From Candidatus Bathyarchaeota archaeon (GTDB lineage: Archaea; Thermoproteota; Bathyarchaeia; Bathyarchaeales; Bathycorpusculaceae): a stretch of 64,000 bases of DNA. Positions 1-7,813 of the stretch are shown piece by piece. Position 1 is the stretch's first letter, and every line of letters starts with the position of its first letter. Both the position numbers and the translations under genes were made by a program. The DNA lies in the NCBI GenBank assembly GCA_026014745.1, contig JAOZHS010000001.1, positions 558,001 to 622,000 on the forward strand. Reading direction: 5' to 3'. The notes beneath the pieces were generated by a model. It worked only from the letters and a program-made list of their open reading frames with translations. It ran no database searches and had not been told where the DNA came from.

Positions 1-1
1 A

Positions 2-949
2 AGCAAACTATCCCCCATGCCCAACATGCCTGTGCCGTTTGGCGACGACGTGTCCGCCGTTAGCCTTGACCCCCAAACTGTAGCGGTGCTAAAAACTGAT
101 ATGCTCGTCGGCAAAACCGATGTCCCCAAACATATGAGTCTCTGGCAAGCCGCACGAAAAGCCCTCATCATGAACATCAGCGACTTCGCCTCCAAAGGCG
201 TCCAACCCACCGCTGCCTTAGTGTCCTTGGGGTTGCCGCGTAATCTGTTAACCAAAGACATTGAAGAACTCGCAAGTGGTCTCAATTCGGGCGCCCAAGA
301 GTATGATGCCTACATCATCGGTGGTGACACTAACGAAGCCTCCGACCTCGTAATTGCCATTTCGTTGTTTGGTACTGCACAAAAATCCAACCTGATGCTG
401 CGAAGCGGAGCAAAACCGGGCGATATCCTTGCCGTAACGGGGTTTTTTGGTAAATCCGCTGCGGGGTTGCGGTTGCTGCTTGATGAGCAATGCCAAACGT
501 CCCATAACCTGCGTGATGTGCTGTTGGGGGCGGTTTGTATGCCCAAAGCCCGCTTAGCTGAAGGATTGGCGCTTAGCAGGTCAGGCGGGGTTTCAGCTTC
601 AATTGATTCTAGTGATGGTTTGGCGTGGAGTCTGCATGAAATCGCCCGCTTAAGCAACGTGGGCTTCTTGGTGGATAGTATTCCGGTGGCTGATGAGGTG
701 CGTAGGTTTGCCGAGTTCAACCGCTTAGATGCTGTGGAGTTGGCGTTGCATGGCGGCGAAGAATACGAGTTGGTCGTTACGGTTAAGCCTAAAAACTGGG
801 TGGACGCGGAAACCGCCGTGGAAGCCGTGGGGAGCTGCCTGTTGCCGATTGGGAAAGTGACCCGCGAAACTGATGTCGTCTTAAATGTGGATGGCAAAAA
901 GTGCCCCATAGAAGACCGCGGCTGGGAACATTTCAAAACCAAAATCTAA
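2..949 (+). CDS. thiL: Thiamine-monophosphate kinase (5' end outside window)
   Basis: ATP-dependent phosphorylation of thiamine monophosphate to thiamine diphosphate, the last step of thiamine cofactor synthesis. The near N-terminal PFGDDVSAV segment, the KTDMLV stretch, the long KALIMNISDFASKG motif and the GGDTNEA motif are typical of the PurM/ThiL fold, with IDSSDGLA and HGGEEYELV further on. The frame is open to the left edge without a stop, and ThiL proteins normally have some 10-20 residues before GDD, so the true start probably lies just upstream of the window. The first in-window ATG is at 17. The stop overlaps the stop of the convergent trmY gene by two bases. Confidence 0.93.
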   Translation, partial: SKLSPMPNMPVPFGDDVSAVSLDPQTVAVLKTDMLVGKTDVPKHMSLWQAARKALIMNISDFASKGVQPTAALVSLGLPRNLLTKDIEELASGLNSGAQEYDAYIIGGDTNEASDLVIAISLFGTAQKSNLMLRSGAKPGDILAVTGFFGKSAAGLRLLLDEQCQTSHNLRDVLLGAVCMPKARLAEGLALSRSGGVSASIDSSDGLAWSLHEIARLSNVGFLVDSIPVADEVRRFAEFNRLDAVELALHGGEEYELVVTVKPKNWVDAETAVEAVGSCLLPIGKVTRETDVVLNVDGKKCPIEDRGWEHFKTKI

Positions 950-1518
950 CCTTTGCGGTCGAGCATGTAGTTGATGACAGTTATACATGACGCCGCGAGG
1001 TAGGGTTGCTTGCCTAAACTGATTTTTTCGCCAAACCGCAACGCAAACGTCTCCGCCTTCTTGGGCAACCCCACATGATCCCCAAGCACAAACAGGCAAT
1101 CCCCGCCAAGGTCAACGTCGGTTATGTCTTTGCCATCTTCTTCGAGCACAAAGACTTTGTGGGTTTGAGCCTCAGCTTTTAGCAGCGCCTCAAAGCTGGT
1201 TTTGTCGCGGCTGATGCCCGGGTGAGGTTTGCCTGCGAGGGTTTTTCTAAGGATTTGCTGCCACGTCTCCATGTCGGTGCGGACATCGTAGAGGCTGGCA
1301 CCGTCAATTTTGATGTGCACAGGCGGGTTAGGCGGACCGTTGAGGCTGGCGTGAAAGGTTACATCTCGACGTAGACCATGGCTGAAGAAGAGGCTGCTGA
1401 CGATGCATTCGTGTACAATGTCGAGGCGACCTGCGTCGTGGAGATTGTTAAAAGCTGAATCAGTTTTTCCTAGCCGAGAGAAGAGGATGAATTCTCTTGT
1501 CAAGCTTTCACCACCCAT
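946..1518 (-). CDS. trmY: tRNA (pseudouridine(54)-N(1))-methyltransferase TrmY
   Basis: Archaeal SPOUT methyltransferase that converts pseudouridine 54 in the tRNA T-loop to N1-methylpseudouridine with S-adenosylmethionine. The 190-residue length is standard. The sequence opens with REFILFSRLGKT, carries NGPPNPP and KTSFEALL in the middle, and ends with the trefoil-knot motifs VLGDHVGLPKK and SLGKQPYLAASCITVINYMLD, which fit the family well. It is convergent with thiL at its 3' end and lies downstream of infB on the same strand, separated by 82 bases that hold a tRNA-like fragment. The ATG at 1518 gives the expected N terminus. Confidence 0.93.
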   Translation of the reverse strand: MGGESLTREFILFSRLGKTDSAFNNLHDAGRLDIVHECIVSSLFFSHGLRRDVTFHASLNGPPNPPVHIKIDGASLYDVRTDMETWQQILRKTLAGKPHPGISRDKTSFEALLKAEAQTHKVFVLEEDGKDITDVDLGGDCLFVLGDHVGLPKKAETFALRFGEKISLGKQPYLAASCITVINYMLDRKG

Positions 1519-1572
1519 TGCTATGGGATCAGAGGCTTTAAACTCAATCCTTGCTTCATATAAGAGAGGGGG

Positions 1573-1600
1573 TGGGTGCTCTAACTGAGCTATCCTGCGG
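1573..1600 (-). pseudogene. tRNA-like 5' fragment (acceptor strand plus D-arm)
   Basis: Read on the minus strand, directly after the infB stop codon, there is an acceptor-like CGCAGGA, then TA, then a D-arm-like GCTC-AGTTA-GAGC. This looks like the start of many archaeal and bacterial tRNA genes. The D-loop is only five bases, as if about four bases of the usual AGTTGGTTA were deleted. No anticodon arm, T-arm (GTTCRA) or matching TCCTGCG acceptor 3' strand follows before trmY begins at 1518. A C-rich tract follows instead. It may be a decayed tRNA, a 5' half of a split tRNA, or chance. Confidence 0.3.
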
Positions 1601-3388
1601 TTACATGACGCCTGCCCAGAACGGCACCTTTTTGCGCATCATGTTGACGTATTCTTTTAGGAGGTCTTGTTCTTCCTGAGTCAAATCATCCAGATGTGTG
1701 GTCAGCAGAACTTTGGCGTCGTTTTCGGGGACTTTTACGTAGAGCACGTCGCGTTCAAAGATGTGGCGTCCCGCGATGGGTTTATCCATTGAAATCGCGA
1801 CTTGCGCGCCGACTTTGGCTTCGCCAATCGCTTTGCCTTGGTCTTGAATCTGGTCAATCTCCCCAAGATCGGCGCCGTCCTCTTTGCGAATTAAGCTGAC
1901 TCTGGGCTTTATTCTGCCGCTTTGCACCTCTACACCAGCGACAAGCGGTTTAGCTCGACGGAAAATGCAGTTAGGCAAAACCGTAACCTTACCCGGTTTA
2001 ACCAACGCGTCAAATTCGGCTTCGCTTTTGGCTTCTTTCTTTTCCTTCACCCACGCCGTGTAGTTGTCGATGAGGTTGTAGATGATGGGGTCACGGAAAA
2101 TCTTAACGCCATTTGCTTCTGCCTCGGTTTCCGCGTCAGGGAGAACCTTAACGCCAAACGCTAAAATTGCCGCCAAAAGAGGCTCCCGACCCTTAACCAC
2201 TGAAGCTTCGATAACGTCGCGTTTGCTAATATCGCCTATATCAGCAATACGGACCTGTACGTTGTTGGCTTTCAAAATCTCCGCCATCGCCTCAAGGCTG
2301 CCCAGCGTGTCGGCTTTTACGATGACGCCGTCGATTTCTTTGGTGATGCGTATGCGACCGATTTCTTCAGTGATTAGTTTGCAATATTTTGAGACGTCTT
2401 CGCCGCTTGGCACCGCAAGCAGAGGCGCACCAGCCAAAGCACATTCCAAGCCCGGCGCAACAATCTTCACACCCGCACTCGCATAGACGCAGTCTACACT
2501 TGTGAATTTGTCACGGGGATCACGCATTTCATCAAGAGGCTTCGGCACAAGAATCGTGCGAACCCTCGCGGAGATTGGACCATCTCTGCCGCCCACCACA
2601 ACCAAATCATCCCGATGTAGCGTGCCATCGTAAACAATCGTGTTAAGCGTCATGCCCAACCCCGGCTCTTCCTTAACTTCTAAAATTGCCCCTTTTGCTG
2701 GGCCATCGGCGGTTTGGAGCCGTTTTTTGAGGAACTGCTGAGTCAACCCGACAAGCACCATGACAAGTTCGGCTAGGCCTTCGCCTGTTTTTGCGCTGGT
2801 GGGTACTAGGGCGATGTTTTGGGTGAAGTCGCGGATGTGGTCAAAGCGGTCAGTTTTAAATTGGAGCCGACTAAAATCGCCCATCACATGATAGAGGCGG
2901 TTGTTGAGTTCGTCTTGAACAAAACTGGACTGCTCCGCATATGATTGCATGAATGTTGTGTGGGGGTGTGCTTTCCAGCCGGGAATGCGGTCAATCTTGT
3001 TCACGGCAACAATGAAAGGAGTTTTGCGTGCTTTCAAAATCTCGATACACTCATGCGTTTGCGCTTCAAACCCGCGCAGAGCATCCACAACCAGAATCGC
3101 GATGTCGGCGACGCTTCCACCCCGACGCCTAAGATTCGTGAAGGCTTCATGCCCGGGGGTGTCAACGATGAGAAGACCTGGGATTTCGATGCCTGTTTTG
3201 AAATTGCCCATGTAGGGTCCGATGAGTTGTTTTAGGGTTTCTACGGGGAAGAAGCTGGCTCCGATGTGCTGAGTCATGCCGCCTGCTTCGCGTATCTGTA
3301 CGTTGGTTTTTCGCAGCTCATCCAGAAGTGAGGTTTTGCCTGAATCCACGTGACCTAAGACGCAGACAATGGGTTGGCGTATGGGCAT
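1601..3388 (-). CDS. infB: Translation initiation factor aIF5B (IF-2 homologue)
   Basis: GTPase that promotes initiator tRNA placement and ribosomal subunit joining. The G1 motif is GHVDSGKTS, with switch regions GGMTQHIGA and DTPGHEAF, NKID (as VNKIDRIPG) and SAKTGEGL in order, followed by domains II-IV and the C-terminal DLTQEEQDLL helix region. The start was placed at the ATG at 3388 (595 residues) because GAGGAG lies nine bases upstream and the protein then opens directly with MPIRQPIVCVLGHVDSG. An in-frame ATG at 3496 would add 36 residues of no recognised function. The gene is divergent from the zinc-ribbon gene at 3526. Confidence 0.95.
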   Translation of the reverse strand: MPIRQPIVCVLGHVDSGKTSLLDELRKTNVQIREAGGMTQHIGASFFPVETLKQLIGPYMGNFKTGIEIPGLLIVDTPGHEAFTNLRRRGGSVADIAILVVDALRGFEAQTHECIEILKARKTPFIVAVNKIDRIPGWKAHPHTTFMQSYAEQSSFVQDELNNRLYHVMGDFSRLQFKTDRFDHIRDFTQNIALVPTSAKTGEGLAELVMVLVGLTQQFLKKRLQTADGPAKGAILEVKEEPGLGMTLNTIVYDGTLHRDDLVVVGGRDGPISARVRTILVPKPLDEMRDPRDKFTSVDCVYASAGVKIVAPGLECALAGAPLLAVPSGEDVSKYCKLITEEIGRIRITKEIDGVIVKADTLGSLEAMAEILKANNVQVRIADIGDISKRDVIEASVVKGREPLLAAILAFGVKVLPDAETEAEANGVKIFRDPIIYNLIDNYTAWVKEKKEAKSEAEFDALVKPGKVTVLPNCIFRRAKPLVAGVEVQSGRIKPRVSLIRKEDGADLGEIDQIQDQGKAIGEAKVGAQVAISMDKPIAGRHIFERDVLYVKVPENDAKVLLTTHLDDLTQEEQDLLKEYVNMMRKKVPFWAGVM

Positions 3389-3525
3389 CCGATATTTCTC
3401 CTCTATAATGCTGGGTTGATAGACGTTGTTGTTGATAAATAAATCTCTGATTTTATTTGTGTTATGCCTCTCTTCTATAGTTTTGCTTATCGACAAACCT
3501 TAAATTTTGGACGCCTCCACCATGA

Positions 3526-3855
3526 ATGGTGAAGTATGTGCGTTATTGCGTCAAATGTGGAGCCCCCCTCCAAGAAACTGACCGATTCTGCGGAACCTGC
3601 GGCGCCGCCGTTCCAACATTTACCCATGAAGAATTCACGGTTACCGCCAACAAACTTGTCGAACGCGTCGGAGAGTTGCTGCATGAAGGCAACGTAACCC
3701 GCATCATCGTCAAAGACGAGGCAGGCAAAACCCTTCTTGAAATCCCCGCGACAGTGGGCGTGGTCGGCGTGGTGCTAGTGCCCTGGTTAGCCGCATTGGG
3801 CGTTATTGCTGCGTTGGTTACTAATTGTAGGCTTGTGGTGGAAAGAAGAGAATAA
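3526..3855 (+). CDS. Zinc-ribbon protein with C-terminal DUF4342
   Basis: 109 residues. The N terminus is a double CxxC zinc ribbon (CVKCGAPL and FCGTCGAAV, residues ~8-28). It is followed by a DUF4342-like domain with the family patterns TANKLVERV, HEGNVTRIIVKDE and GKTLLEIP, and a hydrophobic stretch (VGVVGVVLVPWLAALGVIAA) that is probably one membrane segment near the C terminus. DUF4342 has no assigned biochemical role. The fusion to a zinc ribbon suggests a small membrane-associated regulatory or scaffolding protein, which is inference. The gene is divergently oriented from infB. The start could also be the GTG codon immediately after the ATG. Confidence 0.8.
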   Translation: MVKYVRYCVKCGAPLQETDRFCGTCGAAVPTFTHEEFTVTANKLVERVGELLHEGNVTRIIVKDEAGKTLLEIPATVGVVGVVLVPWLAALGVIAALVTNCRLVVERRE

Positions 3856-3863
3856 TAAGCTGC

Positions 3864-4064
3864 TTATTTGGGCGGCTTAACTATGAGCAGAAATACACCG
3901 ATGATCAGCATAATTACGCTAAGCACGCCAAAGAATGCGCCAAAGACTCCTAAATCTGCGGTTGTGGCGGTGTAGTAGAGCAATATTCCGCCGAGGATTA
4001 TGAGAATGAGACCTATGAATTTCTCGGATAATGATACCCAGAATGTGTCGCCTTCATCGCTCAT
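3864..4064 (-). CDS. Small two-helix membrane protein, unknown
   Basis: 66 residues. A short acidic N terminus (MSDEGDTFW) is followed by two hydrophobic helices (about residues 15-32 and 40-61) and a basic KPPK end. The layout is that of small archaeal membrane proteins of unknown role. It is convergent with the zinc-ribbon gene, leaving only eight bases between their stops. No catalytic motif is visible. The start ATG is in a plausible position, although no strong Shine-Dalgarno motif precedes it. Confidence 0.65.
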   Translation of the reverse strand: MSDEGDTFWVSLSEKFIGLILIILGGILLYYTATTADLGVFGAFFGVLSVIMLIIGVFLLIVKPPK

Positions 4065-4177
4065 GTTTTGTGCTTCCTTGCTGTTTTGTTTGTGATTCTC
4101 AAATATAAAGCAGGTGGGTTATTTTAAATTATTCCATAATTAGGCTAAACAACGCTGCACAAGAAGAGGGTATAGAC

Positions 4178-4195
4178 AAAAAATGCGGGGGCCCC
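4178..4195 (-). terminator. Probable terminator for the flavodoxin-like gene
   Basis: Read on the minus strand, about 25 bases after the stop at 4219, a palindromic GGGGCCCCC block is followed by GCA and a run of six T. The T-run alone is enough for archaeal termination, and the G/C palindrome adds a possible hairpin. Confidence 0.5.
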
Positions 4196-4218
4196 AACGG
4201 TTGGCTAGGTTACCGCAA

Positions 4219-4779
4219 CTATATTAGTTGGTCGACGAGGCTTTGAGCGCGTGCCTCTATGTCTTCAGTGTTGCCGATTTTAACAACCACCGCATCTTGG
4301 AGGGCGTTGTCTTGGCGTGCAGGCAGAGACTGCTCAAGCATGGCGACGTCTTCGGTTGAGGTGGTGCCTTGTCCGCTTCCAAAAACACCCACCGCGGCTC
4401 CTTGGCTAATCGACATGGCACCTAATTCGTCCTTTACGGATGCGCTTAGGGCGCCTGCATAGACGGGTCCACCAACTACGATGATATCGTAGCCCGTAGT
4501 GTTAGCGGCTGCGGCACTTTTTATGCCTGCCAAGATGACGGTGTAGCCTTCGTTTTGGAGTTTAGCGGCGATTTGGTCGGCGACGGTTTTGGTGTCTGCG
4601 GATAATCCGGGGTCATACATGACTATCGCGTTTCCTATGGAGGCTCCTGTGGGGGTTAGGGTTTGGGCGCCTGTCGCGGTGTAGGCGGCGAGGTCGAGCA
4701 AAATTACTGCGGCAAACGCTGCAAATATGATGACTATTGCTGCTATTATGGCGAGGATTATTTTGAATAGCTTTCTCAT
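4219..4779 (-). CDS. Membrane-anchored flavodoxin-like protein
   Basis: 186 residues from the ATG at 4779, preceded by GGAAGGA. The upstream in-frame ATG at 4908 lacks such a site and adds a low-complexity Q/P-rich stretch. One N-terminal membrane helix (residues ~5-30) leads into a domain resembling flavodoxins: NAIVMYDPGLSADTKTVAD where the phosphate loop would be, YDIIVVGGPVYAGALS as the central strand-loop, and GVFGSGQG near a third strand. This is the pattern of flavodoxin or menaquinone-dependent protoporphyrinogen oxidase-like folds. FMN binding is not certain, because the first loop lacks the usual S/T-x-T-G-x-T. The active face probably lies outside or near the membrane. Confidence 0.7.
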   Translation of the reverse strand: MRKLFKIILAIIAAIVIIFAAFAAVILLDLAAYTATGAQTLTPTGASIGNAIVMYDPGLSADTKTVADQIAAKLQNEGYTVILAGIKSAAAANTTGYDIIVVGGPVYAGALSASVKDELGAMSISQGAAVGVFGSGQGTTSTEDVAMLEQSLPARQDNALQDAVVVKIGNTEDIEARAQSLVDQLI

Positions 4780-4920
4780 GGTGTTCCTTCCAGCGGTATC
4801 TCTGTTGGGTTGAGGGTATAAGGGTTGTCTTGGGTGCGTTTGGGTTTGTAGAAAAATCTTTGCATCAGCGGCGTTTTTGCCAAGGGGCTGGTTTGGTTTT
4901 AACGACATTTGACGAATCTA

Positions 4921-4975
4921 AATACTTAAACCTCTCCGCGGGTAGGTTAGCATATACGTGTTTATGTGGAGGTGA
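4921..4975 (+). promoter_or_regulatory. TATA-like box and strong Shine-Dalgarno before the micro-ORF
   Basis: AATACTTAAA at 4921-4930 is a plausible archaeal TATA element. GGAGGTGA at 4968-4975 is an eight-base match to the 16S rRNA tail, eight bases before the GTG at 4984. Together they indicate an intended transcript and start in this otherwise gene-poor interval. Confidence 0.5.
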
Positions 4976-4983
4976 ACTGAGCA

Positions 4984-5052
4984 GTGATATTCGAGGAAGA
5001 TGATGAATGGGAAGAAGGCGAAGATGAAGAATGGGAAGAAGAAGAATGGTAA
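4984..5052 (+). CDS. Acidic 22-residue micro-protein with E/D-W repeats
   Basis: A GTG-started reading frame of 22 codons encodes an extremely acidic peptide. Glutamate and aspartate make up about three quarters of it, and tryptophans recur every seven to nine residues in the pattern DDEW...DEEW...EEEEW, ending in W. The near-perfect GGAGGTGA at optimal spacing and a TATA-like box upstream argue that it is translated. A T-rich tract follows about 40 bases after the stop. I know of no function. An acidic peptide of this kind could bind basic proteins or cations, which is speculation. The gene is divergent from the flavodoxin-like gene. Confidence 0.5.
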   Translation: MIFEEDDEWEEGEDEEWEEEEW

Positions 5053-5224
5053 ACTAGCCCTTTAGCAACAAAATTTCTTTCTTTTAAATTTCTTGTGTTT
5101 TGGGTTGATGGTTTTTCTTGGGCAAAAAACTGTTTGTTTGATTAACACACCCTAACCTGTGTGGTTGGTTGATAAACAATAGCTTTTTAGGTTTTAACCC
5201 GACTATTACTGTGTGGTATGTTTT

Positions 5225-5431
5225 ATGGTTGAAAAAATTGAGAAACCTCTAGAATCAGCAGCCCACGGAATGGCTGAAACCATGCTAGCCGTCATCGACA
5301 AACTTGCAGGCAAAGAATCCGACATAAAACTAAGCTTCGAAGACTTAACCCTTGACATGGGTATGTTTAAAGCTAAACTCAACGGCGCCATCGTTTTAGA
5401 CATAGTTTACTCCAAAGACGTCAAACAATAA
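5225..5431 (+). CDS. Small conserved-looking protein, unknown
   Basis: 68 residues from the ATG at 5225. An earlier in-frame start at 5213 adds four residues. The protein is helix-rich at the front (MVEKIEKPLESAAHGMAETMLAVIDKLAGK) and strand-like at the back (KLSFEDLTLDMG, AKLNGAIVLDIVYSK). No signal peptide or membrane segment is visible. It is 18 bases upstream of the next gene on the same strand, so the two are probably co-transcribed. I do not recognise the family. Confidence 0.6.
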   Translation: MVEKIEKPLESAAHGMAETMLAVIDKLAGKESDIKLSFEDLTLDMGMFKAKLNGAIVLDIVYSKDVKQ

Positions 5432-5449
5432 GCGGCAGAGGCAAACGTA

Positions 5450-5869
5450 ATGCCCCTCGCATCTTTTCTAGCCGAGATGCTAAAGTCGGGCAAGGTGACA
5501 GTTTCAGCAGGTAACGTTGAAGCCCTCGAAATTTTGGTTGCTGACAAAAAAATCGACATAAAAGCCCTCGATAAGGAATTCGTAAAAGATGCTCTATCCG
5601 CCGCCAAAGGCGAGGGTGAGGGTAAAGGTTTAGTTAACAGTATAAAGGGCGCTGTCGGGCAACTTAAAACTGCACGTAGCAGCCTAGACTCCGTTAAGGA
5701 CGTAGCGGAAGAATTAGCTGATGCAGGCATCACGGTGACGTTGACCTACAAGGATACCGTTGTGGTTACGTTGGGGTCGGAGGCTAACCCAAAATTTTCA
5801 AGTGCGGCTACTGGAACCAAAGCCATCGAGATTAACAGTCCACGAAAACTCCTTGAACTTGGACTCTAA
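5450..5869 (+). CDS. Hypothetical soluble protein, paired with the preceding gene
   Basis: 139 residues, Ala/Lys/Val-rich. The N-terminal ~55 residues form a small mixed segment (LAEMLKSGKVTVSAGNVEAL, ILVADKKIDIKAL). A central helical stretch (LVNSIKGAVGQLKTARSSL) is followed by a C-terminal strand pair (ITVTLTYKDTVVVTLG). No known catalytic motif is visible. The central helix resembles coiled-coil or membrane-surface amphipathic helices, and the protein may be a partner of the 68-residue protein upstream. It ends about 80 bases before the ABCE1 start, beyond a TATA box belonging to ABCE1. Function unknown. Confidence 0.6.
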   Translation: MPLASFLAEMLKSGKVTVSAGNVEALEILVADKKIDIKALDKEFVKDALSAAKGEGEGKGLVNSIKGAVGQLKTARSSLDSVKDVAEELADAGITVTLTYKDTVVVTLGSEANPKFSSAATGTKAIEINSPRKLLELGL

Positions 5870-5904
5870 ATGTTAAACACGGTTAATCCTGTGTTTTTTG
5901 GTTT

Positions 5905-5916
5905 TAAATTTATAAC
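5905..5916 (+). promoter_or_regulatory. TATA box of the ABCE1 gene
   Basis: An AAATTTATAACT element lies about 35 bases before the ABCE1 start codon at 5950, giving a short-leader transcript. A T-run just before it could end the preceding transcript. Confidence 0.5.
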
Positions 5917-5949
5917 TCACCTTTTCAATTCATACTTGGACGTTTAGTT

Positions 5950-7779
5950 ATGACGCGACTCGCCGTATTGGACTCTGACAAATGCAAAGTAAAAAAATGT
6001 AACCAGCTCTGCGTAAACTTCTGCCCCATGGTTCGCAGTCGAGTGGAAGCTATCCGCGTTGAAGGCAACAGCGCCATCATATCCGAAACGCTGTGTAGCG
6101 GATGCGGGATTTGCGTCAAAAAATGCCCCTTCAAAGCCATAAGCATCGTCAATTTGCCCGATGAACTTGACAAGGACTGTAGCCACCGTTTCAGCGCTAA
6201 CAGCTTCAAGCTCTTCCGCCTACCCATGCCTGCCCCCGGAACCGTCTTGGGGTTGTTGGGACAAAACGGCATCGGCAAAAGCACCACGCTAAAAGTCTTT
6301 AGTGGCGAAATAAAACCTAACCTCGGCAAATTCGATGAACCTCCCGAATGGAGTGAAATCATCCAGTACTATCGGGGTTCAAGTCTGCAGGATTACTTTG
6401 TTAAGCTGAGCCAAAAGCAGCTCAAAGTGAGCAGCAAACCCCAATACGTTGACAAAATCCCCAAAGCCGTCCAAGGCAAAGCCGGCGACCTCCTCGAAAA
6501 AGTCGATGAACGCAATCAGCTTGACGCCATCGCGGAGGAGTTGGAGCTTAAAAAAATCTGGGACCGCCCCCTCGAAGTGCTCTCTGGCGGCGAGTTGCAG
6601 CGTGTCGCGGTGGCAGCGGCGTTGAATCGCGATGCTGACGTGTATCTCTTTGACGAACCCTCCAGCTATCTTGACGTTAAACAGCGGCTGGTGGTTGCAC
6701 GTGCAATTCGTAACCTCAAGGAGCAGCAGAAAACCATAATCGTCGCGGAGCACGACTTAGCCATCATCGATTACCTTAGTGACCAAATCTGCGTCTTCTA
6801 TGGTGAACCCGGCGTTTACGGTGTTGTTAGCCATGTGCATGGCGTGCGAACTGGCATCAACATTTATCTCCAAGGCTACATCCCCGACGAAAACATCAAG
6901 TTCCGCAAAGAAGCCATCGTATTCCATGAGAAGCCTCCCGCCACTGCAGGTCTTGCTGTTGGCGCTCCTCTGCTTCAATGGAGCAAGATGGAGAAAACCT
7001 TTGCAGGCTTCAAACTAACCATCGAACCCGGCGATATCCGTAGCGGCGAAATCGTCGGTATATTGGGTCCCAACGGCATCGGCAAAACCACCTTCGTCAA
7101 AATCCTTGCGGGCCTCGAAGAGACTGATGATAAGCGTCAACTCGGCAAATTAGCCGTCAGCTACAAACCCCAATACATCGCACCCGACTATGAGGGCACC
7201 GTACAGGAACTCCTCATGAATGTCGCTAAAGACAACTTTACCTCCAGCTGGTACAAAACCGAAATCGCCAACCCACTGCGTCTGCAGGCGCTCATGGACC
7301 GAAACGTTATGGAACTTAGCGGTGGAGAACTCCAAAAAGTCGCCATAGCCGCCTGTCTAAGCCGCAAAGCTGACATGTTTTTGCTTGACGAACCCAGCGC
7401 ATATCTCGACGTGGATGAACGCCTAAACATGGCAAAAACGCTACGCCGAGTAGTAGAAGCCCATGGCATCCCCGCCTTTGTGGTTGAACACGACGTGGTC
7501 ACACAGGACTTCATTGCCGACCGATTGATGGTCTTCAACGGCGCTCCCGGAGAATCTGGTTTGGCTCATCCGCCTACCACGCTGCGGCAGGGCATGAACA
7601 CCTTCCTCAAAGAAATGGACATAACCTTCCGAAGAGACTCCACCACATTCCGACCACGCGTCAACAAAGAAGACAGCCAAATGGACAAGTTCCAAAAAAG
7701 CATAGGCGAATACTACTACACCAAAATCGCCAAAGACAAAGATGAAGAAGAGGAAAAGGGCAACAAAAAGAAAAAGTAA
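5950..7779 (+). CDS. Ribosome recycling ATPase ABCE1 (Rli1)
   Basis: Splits ribosomes after termination, together with aRF1/aPelota. The protein has 609 residues, the usual length. The N terminus holds eight cysteines for two [4Fe-4S] clusters (spaced within CKVKKCNQLCVNFC and CSGCGICVKKCPF). ABC domain 1 has Walker A GQNGIGKST, signature LSGGELQR and Walker B DVYLFDEPSSYLD. ABC domain 2 has GPNGIGKTT, LSGGELQK and MFLLDEPSAYLD. Hinge segments of the Y-L-D-V-x-x-R-L type follow both domains. The C-terminal tail is unusually charged (DKDEEEEKGNKKKK). It stands alone, with its own TATA box. Confidence 0.97.
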   Translation: MTRLAVLDSDKCKVKKCNQLCVNFCPMVRSRVEAIRVEGNSAIISETLCSGCGICVKKCPFKAISIVNLPDELDKDCSHRFSANSFKLFRLPMPAPGTVLGLLGQNGIGKSTTLKVFSGEIKPNLGKFDEPPEWSEIIQYYRGSSLQDYFVKLSQKQLKVSSKPQYVDKIPKAVQGKAGDLLEKVDERNQLDAIAEELELKKIWDRPLEVLSGGELQRVAVAAALNRDADVYLFDEPSSYLDVKQRLVVARAIRNLKEQQKTIIVAEHDLAIIDYLSDQICVFYGEPGVYGVVSHVHGVRTGINIYLQGYIPDENIKFRKEAIVFHEKPPATAGLAVGAPLLQWSKMEKTFAGFKLTIEPGDIRSGEIVGILGPNGIGKTTFVKILAGLEETDDKRQLGKLAVSYKPQYIAPDYEGTVQELLMNVAKDNFTSSWYKTEIANPLRLQALMDRNVMELSGGELQKVAIAACLSRKADMFLLDEPSAYLDVDERLNMAKTLRRVVEAHGIPAFVVEHDVVTQDFIADRLMVFNGAPGESGLAHPPTTLRQGMNTFLKEMDITFRRDSTTFRPRVNKEDSQMDKFQKSIGEYYYTKIAKDKDEEEEKGNKKKK

Positions 7780-7813
7780 CCTGCTTTAGGGCTTAGTAAT
7801 TTTTCACTCATCT

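Noticed and set aside
310-942. Long reading frame opposite to thiL, and similar long frames opposite smc, ribosomal genes and others
   Set aside because: They are shadow frames of strong coding genes, with no family resemblance and no ribosome binding sites.
3389-3496. 36-residue N-terminal extension of aIF5B
   Set aside because: GAGGAG precedes the ATG at 3388, and the longer form adds a segment without known homology; kept only as an alternative.
4187-4195. GGGGGCCCC palindrome as a possible regulatory operator
   Set aside because: It is followed on the minus strand by a T-run directly after a gene end, so a terminator explains it better.
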